A DNA stretch of 64,000 bases from Labrys monachus. GTDB lineage: Bacteria; Pseudomonadota; Alphaproteobacteria; Rhizobiales; Labraceae. Position 1 is the first letter of the stretch; each line of letters opens with the position of its first letter. Under the pieces are notes generated by a model. It was given only the letters and a program-made list of their open reading frames with translations. It ran no database searches and was not told where the DNA came from. The position numbers and the translations under genes are program-made. The DNA lies in NCBI RefSeq assembly GCF_030814655.1, contig NZ_JAUSVK010000001.1, positions 3,243,501 through 3,307,500 on the forward strand, in the 5' to 3' direction. Below are positions 62,232-64,000 of the stretch, piece after piece.

Positions 62232-63049
62232 GCGTCGCCGCCCGCCACGTCGCGGGGCGTGCAGATGGCTCGCTCGCCACCCGCGCGCACGAAATCGATG
62301 ATCTCCATGACGGCCGGCTGATCGGCGAATTCCTGCGCGATCGCCTCGGCACGCTCCTTGAGCGTTCCCTCGGACGCAAACAGCATGCGATACGCGCGGC
62401 GAAGCGCGTGGATCTGCTCGCGGTCGAAACCCCGCCGCTTCAGGCCGACGATGTTGAGCCCGGCGAGATGGGCGCGGTTGCCAAGCGCCATGCCATAGGG
62501 AATCACATCGTTCTCGACGCCGCTGAGGCCGCCGACGAAGGCATGCGCGCCGATGCGGACGAATTGGTGGACGCCCGCCCCACCGCTGATGATGGCATAG
62601 TCGCCCACCTGGCAATGCCCTGCCATCATGACGTTGTTGGAAAAGATGACGTGGCTGCCGATGGTGCAGTCATGCGCGACGTGGCTCTGCGTCAGGAACC
62701 AGCAATGATCGCCGGTCCGCGTGACGAGGCCGCCCCCGGCCGTACCCGGATTCATCGTCACGCCTTCCCGGATCACGCAATCGGCGCCGACGATGAGCTG
62801 AGAGACCTCGCCGCGGAATTTCATGTCCTGCGGCGGATGGCCGAGCACCGCGAAGGGATAGGCCTGGGTACGCGCGCCGATTCTGGTATGGCCGGCCACC
62901 ACCACATGGGAGTGGAGGGTGACGCCCTCTTCCAGAACGGCGTGCTCGCTCACGACGCAATAGGGGCCGATCGAGACCCCCGCCGCAAGGCTGGCGCCCG
63001 GCGCGATGATCGCCGTCGGGTGGACGGAAGCTGCCGCTAAAGCCGTCAT
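62228..63049 (-). CDS. lpxA: UDP-N-acetylglucosamine acyltransferase
   Basis: The 273-residue left-handed beta-helix enzyme starts lipid A synthesis. Hexapeptide repeats run from [17 protein letters not shown] through [27 protein letters not shown]. The catalytic His is likely in [10 protein letters not shown]. The C-terminal helical domain has [22 protein letters not shown]. The start overlaps the fabZ stop by 4 bp. Confidence 0.96.
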   Translation of the reverse strand: MTALAAASVHPTAIIAPGASLAAGVSIGPYCVVSEHAVLEEGVTLHSHVVVAGHTRIGARTQAYPFAVLGHPPQDMKFRGEVSQLIVGADCVIREGVTMNPGTAGGGLVTRTGDHCWFLTQSHVAHDCTIGSHVIFSNNVMMAGHCQVGDYAIISGGAGVHQFVRIGAHAFVGGLSGVENDVIPYGMALGNRAHLAGLNIVGLKRRGFDREQIHALRRAYRMLFASEGTLKERAEAIAQEFADQPAVMEIIDFVRAGGERAICTPRDVAGGDA

Positions 63050-63510
63050 TCCATGACCACCATGGCGGAAACAGTGGCTTCGGCGACAACGATGCCGTCG
63101 ACCTTGGCCTCCCCCTTGTACCACCACATGTTGCGGCGGTTGCGCAATTTGGTCATGTGCAGGCGGATCTGATCGCCGGGTATGACCGGCTTGCGAAAGC
63201 GGCATTCGTCGATCGTCATGAAATACACGACCTTCGGCTTGGCATCTCCCATCGCATTGAGCACGCAGATCGCGCCGGCCGTCTGGGCCATCGCCTCGAT
63301 CACCAGGACGCCGGGCATGACCGGCTGTTCCGGGAAGTGCCCCGTGAAATGCGGTTCATTGGCCGTAACGTTCTTGATGCCGACCGCAGAATCATCCCCG
63401 TTGATCTCGACGATACGGTCCACCAGCAAGAACGGATAACGATGCGGCAGCAAGGTCAGCAGCTTGCCGATATCGACGGATTCCAATGTTGCGGGTTTGC
63501 TGTCACTCAT
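63046..63510 (-). CDS. fabZ: 3-hydroxyacyl-ACP dehydratase FabZ
   Basis: The 154-residue hot-dog-fold enzyme dehydrates 3-hydroxyacyl-ACP in fatty acid synthesis. [14 protein letters not shown], the active-site His in [17 protein letters not shown] and the Glu in [11 protein letters not shown] are present. GAGG lies 5 bases before ATG 63510. Its place between lpxD and lpxA is conserved in proteobacteria. Confidence 0.97.
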   Translation of the reverse strand: MSDSKPATLESVDIGKLLTLLPHRYPFLLVDRIVEINGDDSAVGIKNVTANEPHFTGHFPEQPVMPGVLVIEAMAQTAGAICVLNAMGDAKPKVVYFMTIDECRFRKPVIPGDQIRLHMTKLRNRRNMWWYKGEAKVDGIVVAEATVSAMVVME

Positions 63511-63602
63511 CACAACCTCATTTCCTGACCTGATCGAGCTCCCAGGGGAGGCGTCAAATCGCATGGCCGATGCTGTACTTCCTTATCGGGGAAAGGAAAG
63601 AG

Positions 63603-64000
63603 CTAATTTTTCCCCGTCCCCGGCCTGGAACGGGACTCCCTCACCAGCCGCTTGAGCAGAGCCAATTCGCGTGCATAGTCGCTGAAAGGTTGCGCCGGAG
63701 AACCGCCCATGCGCGCACCTGGCGGGACGTCGTCCTTCACATTGGCGGCGCCGGCGATCTGGGCACCCATGCCGATCCGGATATGACCGACCGTCGCAGA
63801 CGCGCCGCCCATGACGACGAAGTCCTCGAGGATGGTCGAGCCGGATATGCCGACCTTGGCGACGATCACGCAATGGCGCCCGACGACGACGTTGTGGGCG
63901 ATCTGCACCTGGTTGTCGATCTTGGTGCCCTCGCCGATGATGGTATCGCGATTGGCGCCACGATCCACCGTCGTGCCGGCACCGATCTCGACATCGTCCT
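63603..64000 (-). CDS. lpxD: UDP-3-O-acylglucosamine N-acyltransferase, 3' part (5' end outside window)
   Basis: The visible ~132 codons are the C-terminal part of LpxD. The frame stays open to the window edge, so the N-terminal UDP-binding domain lies beyond it. Hexapeptide repeats of the left-handed beta-helix are seen in [17 protein letters not shown] and [20 protein letters not shown], with the catalytic His in QIAHN. A short helical C-terminus ([14 protein letters not shown]) follows. It N-acylates UDP-3-O-acylglucosamine in lipid A synthesis. Confidence 0.95.
   Translation of the reverse strand, partial: DDVEIGAGTTVDRGANRDTIIGEGTKIDNQVQIAHNVVVGRHCVIVAKVGISGSTILEDFVVMGGASATVGHIRIGMGAQIAGAANVKDDVPPGARMGGSPAQPFSDYARELALLKRLVRESRSRPGTGKN

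Overview
The window is GC-rich, densely packed chromosomal DNA from an alphaproteobacterium, most likely of the order Hyphomicrobiales (Rhizobiales). The evidence is the set of family types and gene orders (tpiA / ppiD-trpE / trpG-trpD-trpC-moaC-moeA-lexA / comEC / gltX / gltA and lpxD-fabZ-lpxA-lpxI-lpxB), the direct-repeat LexA operator GAAC-N7-GAAC, a SAM-II riboswitch ahead of metZ, and Omp25-like porins. The genus cannot be fixed from the sequence alone. No rRNA, tRNA or CRISPR array was seen.

Bases 1-18200 are accessory and metabolic. They hold the 3' part of a protein resembling the C-terminus of 2OG-Fe(II) oxygenases, small envelope proteins, a dienelactone hydrolase, a methyltransferase, several exporters (AEC, EamA, MFS) with a divergent LysR regulator, a truncated porin fragment, RidA, an agmatinase-family enzyme, and a sugar-type ABC importer. 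Upstream of the importer lies a GntR regulator translationally coupled to a PLP-dependent sulfur amino-acid lyase.

Bases 18200-23540 are the most unusual part. A near-consensus LexA box and promoter are followed by two intrinsic-terminator-like hairpins and a third stem. Then comes a 1172-codon gene whose long N-terminal part looks like a phage virion/ejection protein and whose AT-rich C-terminus carries a W-H...H-x-G-G HNH/EndoVII-type nuclease signature. An immunity-like gene overlaps its end by 13 nt. About 350 bp further on, past a decayed IS5-family transposase, a second headless copy of the nuclease tip is followed by a paralogous immunity gene with exactly the same 13-nt overlap. I read this as a polymorphic-toxin cassette array, possibly SOS-controlled and colicin-like.

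Bases 23777-40700 contain rimO, a RhtA-like exporter and an almost complete minus-strand purine-catabolism locus. It runs uraH, xdhA, xdhB, xdhC, a BMP-type nucleoside/purine ABC importer (ATPase, two permeases, binding protein), puuD, uraD and an allantoate amidohydrolase. Together they would import purines or nucleosides and take (hypo)xanthine through urate and 5-hydroxyisourate to allantoin and then allantoate. The allantoinase step is not encoded here. metZ follows with its own promoter and SAM-II riboswitch.

Bases 41000-64000 are housekeeping: a dCTP deaminase, tpiA, a PpiD-type foldase, the trp genes (with a membrane protein inserted after trpE), moaC-moeA, autoregulated lexA, an orphan Mop protein, comEC, gltX, gltA, a TetR regulator and the lipid A cluster, which leaves the window inside lpxD.
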